Source: Lineus longissimus
Taxonomy: Eukaryota > Nemertea > Pilidiophora > Heteronemertea > Lineidae
Reading direction: 5' to 3'
Assembly (NCBI RefSeq): GCF_910592395.1
Contig: NC_088314.1
Coordinates: forward strand, 6,324,001-6,388,000
Length of the DNA stretch: 64,000 nt
The translations under genes were made by a program, and so were the position numbers. Numbering within the stretch: the first letter of the stretch is position 1; the number at the start of each line of letters is the position of its first letter. The notes under the pieces are model-generated. The model was given only the letters and a program-made list of their open reading frames with translations. It searched no databases and was not told the origin of the DNA. Below, in pieces: positions 27,701-38,200 of the stretch.

Positions 27701-28519
27701 TGGGCAAGGGACAAATTGCTGTTGAGAGGCCTCTACCTCCACAGCACTTTTTTCAAGAAATGCTCTGGAGGCAAAATCCTGAATTTTGAGGCCCGAAAAC
27801 TAACAGTGAGTAGAAACATTGGCTTTCCACATCAAGTTCTTCTACCAAAGATTAAGCTTTATAAAATCAGAAGAGTCATTTAACACCAACAGCTTTGAAG
27901 TTAAGAATTTCAAGATTGAGGTCCAAGGCCAAGTTTTATGTTATTGTTTCAAAGGACACATATCGAACTCTGTGAATTAAGACAAAATTAAGAAGTAGTC
28001 ATCCCTCCAGTCCACATACCAGAGTTTCTGGTTGTTTATGATCACAATGACAAGGATATTGTGGGTTCAACTCTCACATAATCTGAGCCACCTCATCTCG
28101 TTGTCCTTGAGCAAGGCACCTAATACTTCATTGTGTCGCCCAAAGATTGAGGACACTCAAAAATCTCTGTCAATGTAAACCTATGTCAACTCATCCTGAT
28201 ATTTTGATGAGGAGACCCTAGGCTTCCACTGATCAGCACATCTGGGAAATTTTTAACTATGGAAGCACAAAAAGGGCCTTGTCCAATCCCAGTTTGATTA
28301 TGAATCACTGTATGAAATATCAGGTGGGCCTAATTTGGTATTTATTGTAAATTGTCAGTCAGGTACTCATCTGGAAATACTGTTTTTTTCAGTTGAGTGA
28401 TCCCTTCTTGGCTTTGTTGCTCTCCAGGCTGGGAACCACCTTCCTCTAAGCAAAGCTTCCTCCACAACTGTGCTTTCAGGCAACAATGGGCATCACCAAT
28501 AAACTTGATCATTTCATTG
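24726..28519 (-). other. Unrecognised minus-strand exon-like open frames (fast-evolving gene or pseudogene)
   Basis: I do not recognise this protein. Minus-strand stretches with protein-like composition lie in one orientation: 24726-24839 (after TTATTTCAG, ends in TGA), 24988-25185 (IPFCDCNYHPNDDIVAQKDS), 25179-25345, 25349-25647 (WLSFDIIFRNKKTKGGEDDL), 25857-25990 (ALCETVTAGWEDDTSTYVPE), 26166-26381 (TTTTTCAG acceptor, GTAAGT donor), 26818-26881 (TTTTCAG acceptor, CAG|GTAGAT), about 27270-27478 (TTTTTCAG acceptor) and 28342-28519 (IKFIGDAHCCLKAQLWRKLC). Against a clean gene: no single frame crosses 26166-26381 (one frame is open apart from one TGA), and some joins would need introns of only about 30 bp. 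It could be a degenerating gene or a real gene I have partly mis-spliced. A helical repeat protein is possible, but that is a guess. Confidence 0.3.
28010..28160 (+). mobile_element. Probable tRNA-derived SINE fragment
   Basis: A T-arm-like segment GTGGGTTCAACTCTCAC (28061-28077) matches a Pol III B box with a five-pair stem. It is followed by CCTTGAGCAAGGCACCTAAT, resembling the conserved central (Nin-DC-type) domain shared by several metazoan SINE families. The 5' A box and 3' tail are not clear, so the copy is probably degraded. Confidence 0.45.
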
Positions 28520-28879
28520 CTATAATCAAGAAGATGGAAGAATATTTACAATAATGGGTAGTCTTGTTTAATACATCCAAGACCTTTTCAACTTGTCCTT
28601 CGACCAAGCTCATTGCTGAAGACTAGAGTGTAGACATTTTTAAGAATAGCACAATACTCAACATCTTGATCTTGATCTTGGGTAGGTGGACATTGGGCAC
28701 TTAGCCCTAAATCTTGTGAAAGTAAAAATCTGGTAAGGGGGGTCTGAGCATGGGGTCCCCCAGAAACATATGGGCCACATATTTTTTCCTGACATCTGGA
28801 TTCCAATAAATACACTAGGCTGTAAAACCTTTGCCTATGCTGCTGCTGGAATATAGATGGTTCGCGAATATATTAAATA

Positions 28880-30416
28880 TACTCATCAAAGAAAGTTAAG
28901 GACCAGAAAATGCCTAAATATGAATGTCCTGTATGACCTCCAAGACACAGTAATAATCAATTTCACATGTGGTTTGTTCCAGTTGTTGCATAACTTCTTT
29001 CTAAACTTGTCACAACCTGAAAATGGGTGTTTTTGGCGTGTCAGCTGACCACATAAAGTGGTACAAGAGTCCATGCAAGTGCTTTTCCTTGCATTTCCCA
29101 CCAAGCTCAGGCAGCATTCTGACAAGAGAGATGCCTAGACGCCACTTGAGTGAAGTAGAGGTTGCACGAGCCATAGGGATGCTGGAAGCTGGCTTCAGTC
29201 AGCGACGAGTAGCTGAGATGATGGGTGTGTCTCACAGTGTCATCAGTCGTGCTAACCAACGACACCGGGAGACAGGGCGATACTCAGAGAGACCCTGTAC
29301 TGGCCGACCATCAGCAACAACTGCGAGGGATGACCGCTACTTAGTGACTCTTTGTCGTCGCAACCGCTTCAGTAGTGCTCGCAGACTCAATAACCAATTC
29401 ACTGCTGCAAGTGGGGTGACTTGTTTCAAATCAAACCATCCGTAACCGACTTCACAGAACCAACATGCATGCCAGGAGGCCACTGCAATGAATCCCATTA
29501 ACCCCTGCTCACAGAAGAATCTGTCTCAATTGGGCTCGTGATCATGTGGGATGGACCCACCAGCAATGGCGCCATGTTCTGTTCTCAGATGAGAGCAGAT
29601 TCAGCCTGGACCACAATGATGGACGTGTTAGAGTCTGGAGACAACAGGGAGAGAGATTTGCAGAGGCCTGCATCGCTGAACATGACCGCTATGGTGGAGG
29701 CAGCATCATGGTGTGGGGCGGAATCAGCTACGGTCAACGCACTCGCCTCTATGTGGTCCCTGAGGGGGAACAATTACAGGTGTGAGGTACAGAGATGAAA
29801 TCGTGGAACCTTTTGTGGTTCCGTTTGCAGAAAACGCTGGGGAAAATTTCATTTTCATGGACGACAACGCCCGTCCCCACACAGCGAGGGTGGTGACACA
29901 GTACCTGGCGGATCATGGAATTGAGCGTATGGACTGGCCAGCAAAATCCCCGGACTTGAATCCGATAGAACATGTCTGGGACATGATGGGAAGGAGTATT
30001 GGAGTGCTTGAGGTGCAGCCAAATGGGTTGCAGCAGCTTGGTGTGGCCTTGGAGGCTGCATGGGATGCAATTGATGTCAGGGATGTTAATCATCTGATAA
30101 ACTCAATGAGACAGCGGTGTCAGGCTGTTATTGCAGCAGGGGGAGGCCATACTCGCTACTGACCATGCTGACATTGATGACAAGACATTTAGGCTAAAAT
30201 TGTAAAAAAGTTGACACACCAAAACACCCATTTTCAGGTTGTGACAAGTTTAGAAAGAAGTTATGCAACAACTGGAACAAACCACAAGTGAAATTGATTA
30301 CTGTGTCTTGGAGGTCATACAGGACATTCATATTTAGGCATTTTCTGGTCCTTATATGTGCTGTGAAAAAAATATGTTAAAAATAAAAAGTGGTCCTTAA
30401 CTTTCTTTGATGAGTA
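28880..30416 (+). mobile_element. Tc1/mariner-like DNA transposon with long terminal inverted repeats
   Basis: A 1537-bp element bounded by TACTCATCAAAGAAAGTTAA and its exact complement, flanked by TA on both sides (28878-28879 and 30417-30418), the expected target duplication. Inverted repeats are unusually long: about 28880-29043 on the left and 30210-30416 on the right. The right arm carries about 45 extra AT-rich bases between two copies of AAGGACCA; the left arm has only one copy, as if deleted between the direct repeats. Internal sequence is a broken Tc1 transposase. Near-perfect ends suggest fairly recent insertion, probably into the unrecognised minus-strand unit. Confidence 0.93.
29131..30162 (+). 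pseudogene. Broken Tc1-type DD34E transposase
   Basis: It would bind the terminal repeats and cut and paste the element. Starting at ATG 29131, an N-terminal helix-turn-helix region (GFSQRRVAEMMGVSHSVISR) and GRPS hinge are clear. The catalytic domain shows VLFSDESRFSLD (first Asp), FIFMDDNARPHTARV (second Asp) and SPDLNPIEHVWD (Glu), with 34 residues between the second Asp and the Glu, diagnostic of the Tc1 group. The frame is broken by a shift near 29425, an in-frame TGA at 29489-29491 and another shift near 29776; the last segment ends at TGA 30160-30162. The copy cannot encode an active enzyme, although its inverted repeats could still be mobilised in trans. Confidence 0.92.
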
Positions 30417-30853
30417 TATCAGCCATTTTTTTCACAGGAACTTGAGGAAGCGTAAGTTTTACAACGACAATTGACATCACCCTTGTCGAAAGAGTAGTTC
30501 TTCTAAATAGCTTTTAAAAGTGCGACCTCGAAAGAATTGTCTTCCTCTAAATAATAAGAAATATAGGCTTCCAAGTCTATTTCCACATGGATGAGCAGTA
30601 TTTTAATGTGGATGGAGGGATAAGCTACAGAGCATCACAATGCAATGAACTGAATAGTGAATGCACTGAATGATGCACACATGATGCACATATGATGCAC
30701 AGACATTCAAGTTTTTTAAGAGTTTTCAGCTGCAAATTTCAAATGCCACACCTACATTCTCGCCTCAAAATCGACGAAAAACAGAATAGAAATACGAAAG
30801 TTAACTGCTTACCAATGGTTATTCTGTATGTCAATTCCTGAACAGTTTACTTA

Positions 30854-30976
30854 TCCAATTCGATCTACGATTTCCAGGAGGCGAGGTGCCATTTCAGCCA
30901 CAAGACGGCCACGAGAAAAACGAAACGTGTCACGGGATAAGCTCGCGAAAAACCGTTGTAAACGGCAGATTTCAAC
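30854..30976 (-). other. Exon-like open frame, unrecognised
   Basis: After a good acceptor (TTTTGATTTTCAG) a minus-strand frame runs 41 codons to TAA at 30851-30853 and includes FRFSRGRLVAEMAPRLLEIV. GTAGAT could serve as donor just before the stop. The GC-richer stretch at 31270-31640 just upstream might be a promoter or first-exon region for the exon-like frames below 28.5 kb. The link is an inference. Confidence 0.25.
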
Positions 30977-31867
30977 CTGAAAATCAAAAGAAACGACTTA
31001 CAATTACGAACAACAAGTTATATTTACTAGTTATCAAGTTTGGAGCTGTCAAACCAGGCTGATTTATGATCGAAAACGACCATGAAATCATCATCACTGT
31101 TGCGCGAAACAATGTATTCATCTATATCAAGAACTTGCCGTCGTTCGAAGTTACCGTTTTCAAAAATCCCTTGTATATGATATCGTACGAATACTTTTTC
31201 ACGGTATTTGTTCCTATAGATGTAGAAATTCACAAAGAACCTCAAAATAAGTATTATTGGTGCTAATTCACAAGGATGATGAAGGATTTGATCGGTGTTT
31301 CGCGGCCGATTTTTGCTCTGAGCATGTGACGCGAACTGGCGCATTGCGCATTTCGAGAAAAAAAAATCACGCTAACTTCTCCGACGGAAAAAATAGGGAA
31401 CAAGTTGACTAAAATGAAAATGAATGGGCCTGTTATGGACACGAGATCATAAACAAGAATTCGGACATAAAACTTCTGTTATTTACCCGACAAAAACTGT
31501 CTTTGAGGACCAAAAATAACCACGAAATGTCAAAAGTTTCCGAAATGTATATCGTCTGCGTCCACAGCGTGCAGGAGTGCGGGCGTCACGTGATAGCAAT
31601 GACGCAATGTCGTTGGTTGGAAACAACCAAATATGGTCCTCAAATTTGGCGGGGTATTGGGTCCACAAACCAACCCTCAAAATGGCGTTTTTTGGCTTTA
31701 CAAAGCACGTATGGGTCCTGAAACTGACTATGAATTTAAGATGATATTATCTCTGGCAAAGAACGCTGCAATGACCCTGTTTTTTTTTGTTTTGTGAGAG
31801 TTCATTCACCCCTCCCCCCCTCCCCCCAAACCTCATTGGGCGGGTCCATTTTCCCTTTCCGTTGCAG

Positions 31868-31960
31868 ATGCGAAAGCTATAAAATGGGATAGGAGCCGTA
31901 TCGGCTTTCCTTCGGCAGCAGATGGAAAAGCCATAAAATGGGATAGGAGCCGTCACGGCG
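31868..31960. repeat. 52-bp direct duplication
   Basis: The sequence ATAAAATGGGATAGGAGCCG appears at about 31879 and 31931, with similar flanks (GCAGATG, then AAGC). It has two copies only. The rest of 31000-32900 contains no gene or repeat that I can support. Confidence 0.75.
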
Positions 31961-32944
31961 CCATTGTTTATAGCACATCCAGAAAGAACATCTGCATCTA
32001 GGGGTTGTCAAGCGGGGTCGGGGTAGTGCGGTGCATAGGCCTACTCAGGGATTGTTTCATGTGATATCTTTTAAAGTCATTACATCAAAACCAGGCGAAA
32101 AGATATATAAATATATAAAAACGCAGCCCTATTGAACGAAGGACAAGAGAGGAAGACATTGTAACAATCTTACTCGGCCACAATTGTTCGGTACTGTCGC
32201 AACCTTACTGTCTCAGAAAAGAAGGAGTATTGCCTCAAATGACTGACATGGAGACATTTTCACAACCTACCTCTTTCAGAATTGTAAGACATGCGATTGA
32301 AATCTGCGCCTTCGCCTTGCAATAACAGAATAAGGTTTGTATAGACTACAAAGGATCATGGTCAGGAACAAAAACACATCGTCACAACCGAGCTTTCCAG
32401 TGTATACTGTTGCCTTCCTATACAGAATGTCTCTGAAAAGGATCTGCTGGTTGGCATACCGTTGCAATCGTTTGATGTTTCTCTCTACTTATTCTTGCAG
32501 TCTTAGACTGTCTCGTCCCGAATAAGCCCCATCTCGTCAGGCTCATGAGCTGCCATCATCTTTTGCCGTATGGTCCAGAAAATATATCCATAGTGCCTTG
32601 TTCAACAAGGGCTCAACATGTGGACATCCTCACAATCGATGCCTCTCGCATCATTGAGACATGCTGTCCGCTTTGCTATGTACAGGACATCTCAGAAAGG
32701 ATCGACAAGGCTTTCAAAACCAAGGACCTGACATGGAGAAATCTAGCTAATCTATCTAGAAATCAACCTAGCTCTCTCGCACCAGTTGTAGACGTTTTAA
32801 TATTCCTTGCTATATACAGTCCTGGTCCATCTTTTTCTGTCCCCATATTCGTCGCCTGCTTGTCCACATTACCAATCTCCAAAAAGCCAGCCAGTGTGTC
32901 GGGAAGCTAAGATCCCAGCTATTTCTTGATGTTGCGGTGGTATT

Positions 32945-33500
32945 CTGTTGTGTCAACATGCGAATGTCCTCTCCTGTCCTCAGCCACCTCCCAATATCTG
33001 CCTCCGTCGCCTCTGAACACGAAAGTGCTCCTGTCGGTCCAACATATCAGGCAGTCACTGGACGTCCTCTGTAGAGCCAGTTGCATTCAGGGGCGACCGA
33101 ATACATCTCGAGAAAGCATGAGGTGTTAGGGGATGGAGCAGCTTAAGGACAATGAGAAAAGGACGGAAGACAGTATGCTTTTCGAAGCGACACCAATACG
33201 TTTCCGGGTGCCTTGAGCAGACGAGACAGGACAGAAGACAGTTGTAGAGACATTGGCATAAAGAGGCGACGGAGGTCGTCCAGAGACAGCCTGATATGTT
33301 GGGAGGTGAGACAGAGGGCAGGAGAGGAGAGGACATTCGCATTCAGAGACGACAGAGGACGTTTTTTGATGGCATAGATTTGAGATTGGACGGAGGACGT
33401 AGAAGCATTCGCATGCAGAGATGACAAAAGACGTCCAGGGAAAGCCTGATGTGCTCGGGGGTCACCAAGGACAGGAGAGGACAGTTGAATTCAGAGGTGA
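32945..33500. repeat. Degenerate tandem repeat with an inverted copy (foldback)
   Basis: The left arm (about 32950-33075: CGAATGTCCTCTCCTGTCCT, CCACCTCCCAATATCTGC, GCCTCCGTCGCCTCTGAA) is inversely repeated at about 33262-33345 (AAGAGGCGACGGAGG, GTTGGGAGGTGAGACAGAGG, GAGAGGACATTCGCATTCAG). Within the right half the same motif recurs every roughly 140 bp (GGACATTCGCATTCAGAGAC, then GACAGTTGAATTCAGAGG). The RNA or single strand could form a long imperfect hairpin. No coding function is seen. Confidence 0.6.
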
Positions 33501-33859
33501 CCTAACGTTTCGAGGTGGGATAAGATGAAGAGATGGCCCAGAGGACAGTCGAGCCATTCGTATTCTAGTGGTTGAGGCCTGGAAGTGTTGGAAGTTTTCT
33601 GAGACGCCCCTCCGGTTTTGGAAATACAGTAGGCCTAATGTTTTTTACTTGAGGGTTTACACAGTATCGATGTAACATGATTGGAATCCCTTTTCACGCA
33701 GGCAAAGTGTTCCAAATTGCAAAAGTAGACTCCGTGCGAAAATAAATTTCGGCCATTTTGAAACGACCCTTTTCACAGGCAACAATGTTTGTTCACCATG
33801 ACATAAAATTAAAATTATACGTCATTTTTTTGCAGCCCCTTACAAAGTGCTGAAGTCTG

Positions 33860-34440
33860 TAATTTGCGTCAATCAGACAGGGTATAGCATGGTCCGCGAT
33901 TCCGTCACAACAATGTCAGCAAGACAGAGGATGTGCCAGGCACACAATTGTCCATATCACTTCCAAGGATACTTTTCCTCTTCCAATTGGTTACCAGGTC
34001 ATTTCATGTCCACATCCACCGTCTTGCTAGCAGTGACAGAGAGACAAGGTAGACACAATCGGACCAAATCGGCCTGGCACCTCCACCATTTTGCCAACAT
34101 GGTGAGGGAGATGAGATAGTCACCACATGACTAAATCGGGTTTAGCAGCGGTGGCCCGACACCTTCACCGTCTTTCCAATGGCGAGAGAGGTGAGACAGA
34201 TGAACCAGACCGAATTGGGACAGTTCCACTATCTTACCAGCGCGGTATACGTTGGTACCACCAGACCAAATCAGGTCTGTCACCTCCATCGGCTAGCCAA
34301 TAGGGCGAGAGACACCGTCAAAACCAGACCAAATTGAAACTAGCATCTATACTGTTGTGTCAATACTGCGAGAGAGACAAGACAGTCACAACCAGATCAA
34401 ATTAAGCTGGCACTTCCACCATCTCGCCAGCACAGTGAAC
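33860..34440. repeat. Degenerate ~80-bp tandem repeat
   Basis: Seven or so diverged units contain the motifs 'ACCAGACCAAAT', 'CTGGCACCTCCACC', 'TTGCCAACATGG' and 'GAGAGAG(A/G)(T/C)GAGA(C/T)AGTCAC' in constant order. Units are too diverged for a strict period. The array runs directly into the 30-bp minisatellite to its right. Confidence 0.55.
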
Positions 34441-34960
34441 ATCTTGACTGTGCAGTTGTATCTCAAAGCATCTTGGCTGTTGTCTCTCCTAACATTTTGG
34501 CTGTGCAACTATCTCTAGCTGAACGTCTTGGCAATGTAGTTGTCTCTCCCACCGTCTTGACTGTGCTGTGCACTTGCATCTCAAAGCATCTTGGTTGTGC
34601 AGGCGTCTCTCCCAGCCTCTTGGTTGTGCAGGTGTCTCTCCCAGCCTCTTGGCTGTGCAGGTGTCTCTCCCGGCATCTTGGCTGTGCAGGTGTCTCTCCC
34701 GGCATCTTGGCTGTGCAGGTGTCTCTCCCAGCCTCTTGACTGAGAAATTATCTCTCCCAATGTCTTAGCTCTGCAGTTGTCAACCAGGGTATTTGCCTTG
34801 TCTCACCCAGGGAATTGGCTTTACAGCCGTCTCACCCAGGGAATTGGCTTTATGGCTGTCTCACCCAGGGTATCAGCTTTACAATTGTCTCACTAAGGGT
34901 ATTGACTTAACAGTTTTCTCATCCAGGTAATTGGCTTTACAGTTGTCTCTCCCAATGTTC
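34440..34960. repeat. ~30-bp minisatellite array
   Basis: Units of about 30 bp of the form CATCTTGGCTGTGCAGGTGT + CTCTCCCGG repeat from about 34440 to 34770. They then grade into a variant unit with TTTACAG in place of TGTGCAG (CCAGGGAATTGGCTTTACAG) to about 34960. Both strands are open over long stretches only because the period is a multiple of three in the core; these frames are not genes. Confidence 0.8.
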
Positions 34961-35269
34961 TTTAACCCAGAACTGCTTGGATGCCTTGCGTCACAATGAA
35001 AAAGAAAATACTAGATACTGGCTTGTCAAATGCTCCTTTAAAGGCATGTCAAAATTATCACAAAAAAATGGCCACAAATATCTACAGCACTGGCTATGCA
35101 GTAGTTGCTGGGCAATTGTCTTTTCCAAAGTCCTGGCTGTGCAGTTATCTCATCCGACATGTATTTGATGTGGTGTTGTTTCCCCAATGTCTAGGATGTG
35201 GAGTTGTCTCCCCGTGTTTTGTTGGCCAGCAGCCCTCTCCCATCCCAGTCCACAATACACAGTACACTC

Positions 35270-38200
35270 CTACTCCTTGTTATACTTAGGAGTGACTCTC
35301 TGTTGTCGTTTGATACATCTCGTGATCTCCAGAATCTGTGTGTCAATCATATCATCCTCACAAAGCCGTCTCTTCATGCATCGTCTGATTGGCAAATTCG
35401 ACGAGGACTGTAGAAGAGAATTAGAAAACTAATGAAATTCAGACGTCTTAAACGGCACTTTTAGAAGAGTTACTACTGTATGTTCTTAGACCATGTTTCA
35501 TCCAGCGTCCTCTTGTCATGTTCAAATGTCCATGAAAACTTTACAATGCCAATACATAACATTTTTCTAACACAGCACAAGCTGCTAGCTCCCAGTGTCC
35601 ACTCTGCAAGCCAGGAACCATATCTCCTTACAATACTAACAAACTGTAAGATTGTAACTGTATGATTTCAGAATGGTACAATTTATATTGCTCACCTGAC
35701 TCTGAGGTTGAAATGCATGTGGAGAACCCAACATGTCTCCTCTGGTCGTAGACATCATAGAGTTGCTTTGATCTGAAATACCGCAGTTATAATTTGATAA
35801 CATGATCACTCAATAGATATTGAGATTTCTCTGATTTTGAGGGTCTCTGTATTAGAAAAATCTCTCTGAGGTCACCTCAATACAGATAGGTGATTAGTTA
35901 TTTCATGATTTGGGTAACCAATGGACAGGTCTGGCAATTATTGAAGACAACTGCTGTTACACCCACCCATCTGCTTCAATGATATGCAAATTCAATCTTT
36001 CTCAAATACAGTTGTTTTGCATTAATTCTGAAGTAAAGAGCACCCCTCTCCTCTGATATCAGCAGAATCATCCTCATACAAAGGTCCTAGAAAACTCAAG
36101 ATACATCTTACTGTATGAAGTCATGTACTGCCAGTCTCCAGCCCCAGCACCTGGTGGTGATCGCTCTTTCTTAGTCTTCCTCTTGAGGACGAATTCGGTT
36201 ACAGAGAGAGAAGGAGAGGAACCTTGGCTGTTATCACTGTCATCCTGAAACACATCAAAAGTTCGGAAAGAGTGTGCAATTGGATGATAACCGGTGCCAC
36301 AGTTCCCATCAGACTAAAAACCCCAAAGAGTAAGAGTGTTTTGTCGTTTTTATGCAATCCTAAAATGTTTAAAGCAACAGGTTGACCAGCTTTCTACACT
36401 TTGCCACAAGACTGTGACCTGAAAATCGCCAACATGTTCAAATAGTATTTCAACTGGATTTTATTTTCAGCTATATTTTCCATTTTGGAGTATTCTACTG
36501 ATTTCTACCAACATCCAAAGTGTACTCCTAATATGCATTTATAGGAGACCTGTCTACCGCCGGTTCTTTTGAAATTTGCAGCAATCTATCAATCTTATAA
36601 TTCACTCAAGTACATGTACCGGTAGATCCAAGAACTCTAAGGTCATCTTGCAACCAAGTCCTTTCAGATTTCTTTACATATACTTACGCTATTGTCGATG
36701 ATGATGAATCCATTATTGTCTCCAATTCCTTTGGAATGAGATGGCCTAGACTCTGCTGGTGATGCGGATGGAAGTCTGAGAGAAAGCATAAGATGAATTC
36801 CATTAGAATGATTGGCCATAATGAAAAGCAAGATGTATTAAAATCCATATAAACTATAAATCAATAGATAGAGTGATCTTTTCTTTTAAAAAAATGATAG
36901 AATTACCTTTTCTTTCCAAATGTCCTCTTTCTATATGATGCAGACCCAGAAACACTGACATCATCCTCAACAAAGTCAAATACCTCCATTGTGCTTTTGG
37001 AGTTGAGACTGAGAGGTTTGGGGAAATCACCACAGCACTGAAGTCCATATGGAGACTGGTATTTCTGCAGGCTCAGTTTGCTGCATTCGATGTGTGCAGA
37101 ACTCATCTTAGGAGTATTACCATATGATCTGAGAGAATACGGCGACAGGAACCTCCCAAGATTTTGAGCGCCTGAGTTCTGCCAAACCAAAGAATCATCA
37201 CAGTGTTGCTTCTTCCATATTGGTGGTGTGCACTCAACAACTGCAGTTTCTTTGCTCTGAGTGGTATGTGCTTCCCTATTGCGAGCATCCCTGTGGGCTT
37301 GTAACCAGCTTGGAGTGCTGGGGTTAGGGTGAAGTTTCTCCACGGAAGGAGTGATTGCTTTTCTTTTCTTCTGGATCCAGTCAGGGGATTTCACCTTCCT
37401 TGGAGGCAAGGTCTCACTGGAAGGAGCACTAGCGTTTTGACGGCGAGTATATGGAACCGTAGCAGGAGTGCTATCTTGTTTCCCTGATTGATCCAAGTTT
37501 GGAGTGCAGGCTGTTCTCTTTGGCTGTCTCCTGGCTGGCACCTTCGGGGATTTCTTTATCGACATCGCCTTCCCACGTTTTTGCCTCCGTCCCTTTTTCT
37601 TTCCCTTGTCAGCAGGAGCCACATCTTCTTTGTGCACTTCATCAACTGAACAAGCAGCTCTGGCGTCATCTTTGCTAGAATTACAGTCGGGAACACTCGC
37701 CTTTTGTGGATAGACAGTAGCAATTGGTGATGGCCCACCTTTCCTGAACAATGCCTCAGATGACCAGCCTGTCTTCCTAAATGAGGGTGAAACAAATGGA
37801 CTCTTTGCATTCCTGGGATTAAGTTTAACATCAGATGTATTTGAATCGCACCTCCCCAATGGATCAATGTCAGGACAACTAAATTGTGACGCAGATGAGG
37901 AGTGAACTTGGTTGGTGGAAACTGGCACGAGTTGCTGAGATGTTTGGCAACCCATGTACCCATCATGCTTTATAGCATCATTCGCCTGGTGTTTTCGTCT
38001 CAATACTTCAAATTCTTGTTCGTGTTTGCGTCGCAGGATTTCCAGTTCTTTCTCTTGCATTTCCTTGGCTTTCTTCTGTTCCCTCTCAGCTAGCTCTTTC
38101 TTGGTTGCATTTTCTTTCTTTAGTTGACGAATTTCATCTTCATATGCCTGGCTCTGAAAAAAGACAATGTCAGCATGATATACTATCGATAACGTCATGC

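Noticed and set aside
30969-30999. Possible 25-bp intron GTAAGT...TTTTCAG joining frames near 31.0 kb
   Set aside because: It is too short for normal splicing; the donor-like GTAAGT is probably chance, so I did not join the upstream frame (31027-31344) to 30854-30976.
34463-34768. Overlapping open frames on both strands with repeated peptides (VSLPASWLC)
   Set aside because: They are products of the ~30-bp minisatellite, whose core period is a multiple of three; there are no start context, splice sites or domains.
34440-34960. Regularly spaced ~30-bp units resembling a CRISPR array
   Set aside because: The units are contiguous without unique spacers and the genome is eukaryotic.
37556-37966. 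136-codon minus-strand open frame inside the IHO1-like gene
   Set aside because: It is an alternate frame of the 1247-nt exon 38153-36907, whose own frame is open throughout and joined in phase to both neighbours.
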